Shown: one piece after another, positions 4,989-6,488 of the stretch
Layout of the letters: each line of letters starts with the position of its first letter
How positions within the stretch are numbered: the stretch's first letter is position 1
From: Chthoniobacterales bacterium
GTDB taxonomy: Bacteria > Verrucomicrobiota > Verrucomicrobiia > Chthoniobacterales > UBA10450
Direction of reading: 5' to 3'
Assembly: GCA_013694945.1 (NCBI GenBank)
Contig: JACDBM010000394.1
Coordinates: 1-6,488 of the forward strand
Length of the DNA stretch: 6,488 nt
Translations under genes and position numbers: made by a program
The notes under the pieces: generated by a model
Told to the model about the DNA's origin: nothing
What the model saw: only the letters and a program-made list of their open reading frames with translations
Database searches by the model: none

Positions 4989-6488
4989 TCAGAAATTCTT
5001 CGGACGCCAGTTCGGCTTGGTGAGGCTGCCTTCGCCTTTGTATTCGAACAGTGAATAGACTGGAGTCAGCACGGCGCCTGGGCCGCTCGCACTGATGCGG
5101 AGATCGAAGTCGAGTTTGTTGTCGAGGAAGTGAAGGTCGCCGTGTCCGAGCATGCCAAACAATTTCCCCGACACTTTGAAGTCGTCCGTTCGAATGACGC
5201 CGTCCTTGATCGTAAAGCTGGCGGTCGCTTGTTTCGCAACACTGTAACCTGCGCCGGGAATGACTGCGGAGAGCAGCCCGGAAAGCGGTCCGAAAACCGG
5301 GATGGCGAAGACATTGCCGTTCGCGACTTTGATTTTTCCCGCGCCGTGCATCGTGCGCGCATCTTCACCCAAGCCTTGGAAATCGTACGTGCCGGAGAGC
5401 TGGCCACGGGCGGTATCGTATTTGAAATAAAGATCGGTCAGCTTTGGGAAATCCACCCCGTCGACCGAGATGCTGGCGCGGTAGCGCGGGTCTTCTTTGG
5501 CAACCGAAATGTCGGCAGAACCATTGATCGTGCCGCCAAACAGAGTCGCTTCCATGGGCGTCAACTGCACCCGATCGTCGGTGATCAGCAGTTTCCCCCG
5601 CACGCGCTCAAGCGGGAGTGTCTTACCGAGAAAAAGGTAGTCCATCTCTGACGAACTATCGACGGCGATCTCGAGCTGCGTGTTTTCGCCGCCCTTATAA
5701 TGCACGACGCCATTTGCCACCAGGCTAGGCGGGCTGCGGAATTTGTAAGGCGCAATCGCCTTAAAGAGTTTCGGCTCGATCCAGTAGATCGCATCGGCAG
5801 GACGCAGGGTGGTGCGGACATTCCTGAGTCGCACTGCGTGATGAACGGGATCGTAGGTAAATGAGCCGGTCCCTGCGCCTTCGTCGCGAGTCACGCGCAG
5901 GTCGTCGAACGTGATCGCGCCGTCGGCGAAGCGAACTTCTGCGCTGGCGCTATTCATCCAGACACCGCGAAACCGGGCGCGCTGCAGGGCTATCTCGCCG
6001 GTACCTATCCAAGTGATCGGATCACGCGAAGGCCCGTGGATCTTTAGCCGGACGCTCGGGGAACGCGGCCACTCCCATTGCCCGAGAAACTCTTGCAGGC
6101 CGCGATCGGCCAAAGGACGCAATGCGCCTGGGTTGATCGAGCTCTCCACGTTGAGACGGAAATCTCCAGGGGTGTCCAGATAATCCGCGAACAGCTCGCC
6201 CGAGGAATGACGCAGCCGCACGTCGCGCCACATCGTACGGCGCCCGTCCCAGGAAAAGTCTGCGGCCACCTGGAGGAGCGGGATGGTTTTGAAATTGAAA
6301 TCCTCCACCTGCACGTGGCCGATCGCGCTTAAACGCGGAGGGGGCTCCGACAAGTTGATGGAGCCGGAAAGCTCGATTTCAGGAGGGGAGGTAAAGCTGG
6401 CGTCGGCGAGATAACGTTCGAGGCCAAACCCCTCCAGGAGCTGCTTCACATTTACGGAGCTGTGCGCCTGGAAGTCGCCTTCCTTCGT
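4989..6488 (-). CDS. AsmA-like family protein, C-terminal part (5' end beyond window)
   Basis: The frame is open from the right edge (6488) to TGA 4991-4989, giving 499 visible residues. A GTG at 6449 is not a convincing start, because the reading frame continues upstream of it in the same style (TKEGDFQAHSSVN). The visible part has no membrane segment or enzyme motif. It is built of many short alternating beta-strands with recurrent G-x-x/aromatic turns (GTGEIALQRARF, GGTINGSADISV, GQLSGTYDFQG). It ends with the hallmark AsmA-like C-terminal region: GAGKIKVANGNVFAIPVFGPLS, then ASFTIKDGVIRTDDF (starting at 5222), LDNKLDFDLRI and a short basic tail. AsmA-like proteins (AsmA, YhdP, TamB, YdbH in E. 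coli) are anchored in the inner membrane by an N-terminal helix, here outside the window. They form long periplasmic beta-sheet grooves linked to phospholipid transport to the outer membrane. It implies a diderm envelope. nfo follows after one base. Family call is strong; exact role and full length are unknown. Confidence 0.85.
   Translation of the reverse strand, partial: TKEGDFQAHSSVNVKQLLEGFGLERYLADASFTSPPEIELSGSINLSEPPPRLSAIGHVQVEDFNFKTIPLLQVAADFSWDGRRTMWRDVRLRHSSGELFADYLDTPGDFRLNVESSINPGALRPLADRGLQEFLGQWEWPRSPSVRLKIHGPSRDPITWIGTGEIALQRARFRGVWMNSASAEVRFADGAITFDDLRVTRDEGAGTGSFTYDPVHHAVRLRNVRTTLRPADAIYWIEPKLFKAIAPYKFRSPPSLVANGVVHYKGGENTQLEIAVDSSSEMDYLFLGKTLPLERVRGKLLITDDRVQLTPMEATLFGGTINGSADISVAKEDPRYRASISVDGVDFPKLTDLYFKYDTARGQLSGTYDFQGLGEDARTMHGAGKIKVANGNVFAIPVFGPLSGLLSAVIPGAGYSVAKQATASFTIKDGVIRTDDFKVSGKLFGMLGHGDLHFLDNKLDFDLRISASGPGAVLTPVYSLFEYKGEGSLTKPNWRPKNF

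Noticed and set aside
4989..6449. GTG at 6449 as the start of the AsmA-like gene
   Set aside because: The frame stays open to base 6488 with similar sequence, no ribosome-binding site is visible, and the expected N-terminal membrane anchor is absent.

Overview
The window looks like an ordinary chromosomal segment of a GC-rich, diderm (Gram-negative-type) bacterium. My best guess is Verrucomicrobiota, possibly a Spartobacteria/Chthoniobacterales-like soil lineage. That placement rests on the gene content, the flavour of the MurA, DUF4870 and AsmA-like sequences, and the lack of clear Shine-Dalgarno sites. It is an inference; Acidobacteriota or another GC-rich diderm phylum cannot be excluded. 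There is no rRNA, tRNA, CRISPR array, insertion sequence or phage gene, and nothing suggests recent transfer.

Layout. The left third (2-2349, plus strand) is a tight three-gene run. It begins with the 3' part of prmC (release-factor glutamine methyltransferase), whose end overlaps the start of murA (first committed step of peptidoglycan synthesis) by 8 bases. One base after murA comes a small DUF4870 membrane protein. A 131-base gap (2350-2480) then precedes a separate plus-strand gene for a roughly 14-segment MOP-superfamily membrane protein, probably a polysaccharide or lipid-linked oligosaccharide flippase (2481-4043).

The right part is on the minus strand and converges on the flippase gene with only 2 bases between the stop codons. 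Reading leftwards from the right edge, it holds the C-terminal ~500 residues of a large AsmA-like protein (cut by the window end). One base later comes nfo, encoding endonuclease IV with a complete set of metal ligands and an unusual basic N-terminal extension of about 31 residues.

How they fit together. MurA, the flippase and the AsmA-like protein all concern the cell envelope (wall precursor, glycan or lipid export, periplasmic lipid traffic). PrmC (translation termination) and Nfo (base-excision repair) are housekeeping partners by position only.

I found no convincing undescribed system. The points most worth checking are an NLPY in place of NPPY in PrmC, a 7-base tandem repeat inside prmC, a terminator-like hairpin antisense to the 5' end of nfo (with no terminator in the convergent junction), an 11-base perfect inverted repeat in nfo, the Nfo extension, and a possible 21-codon hydrophobic leader ORF overlapping the flippase start.
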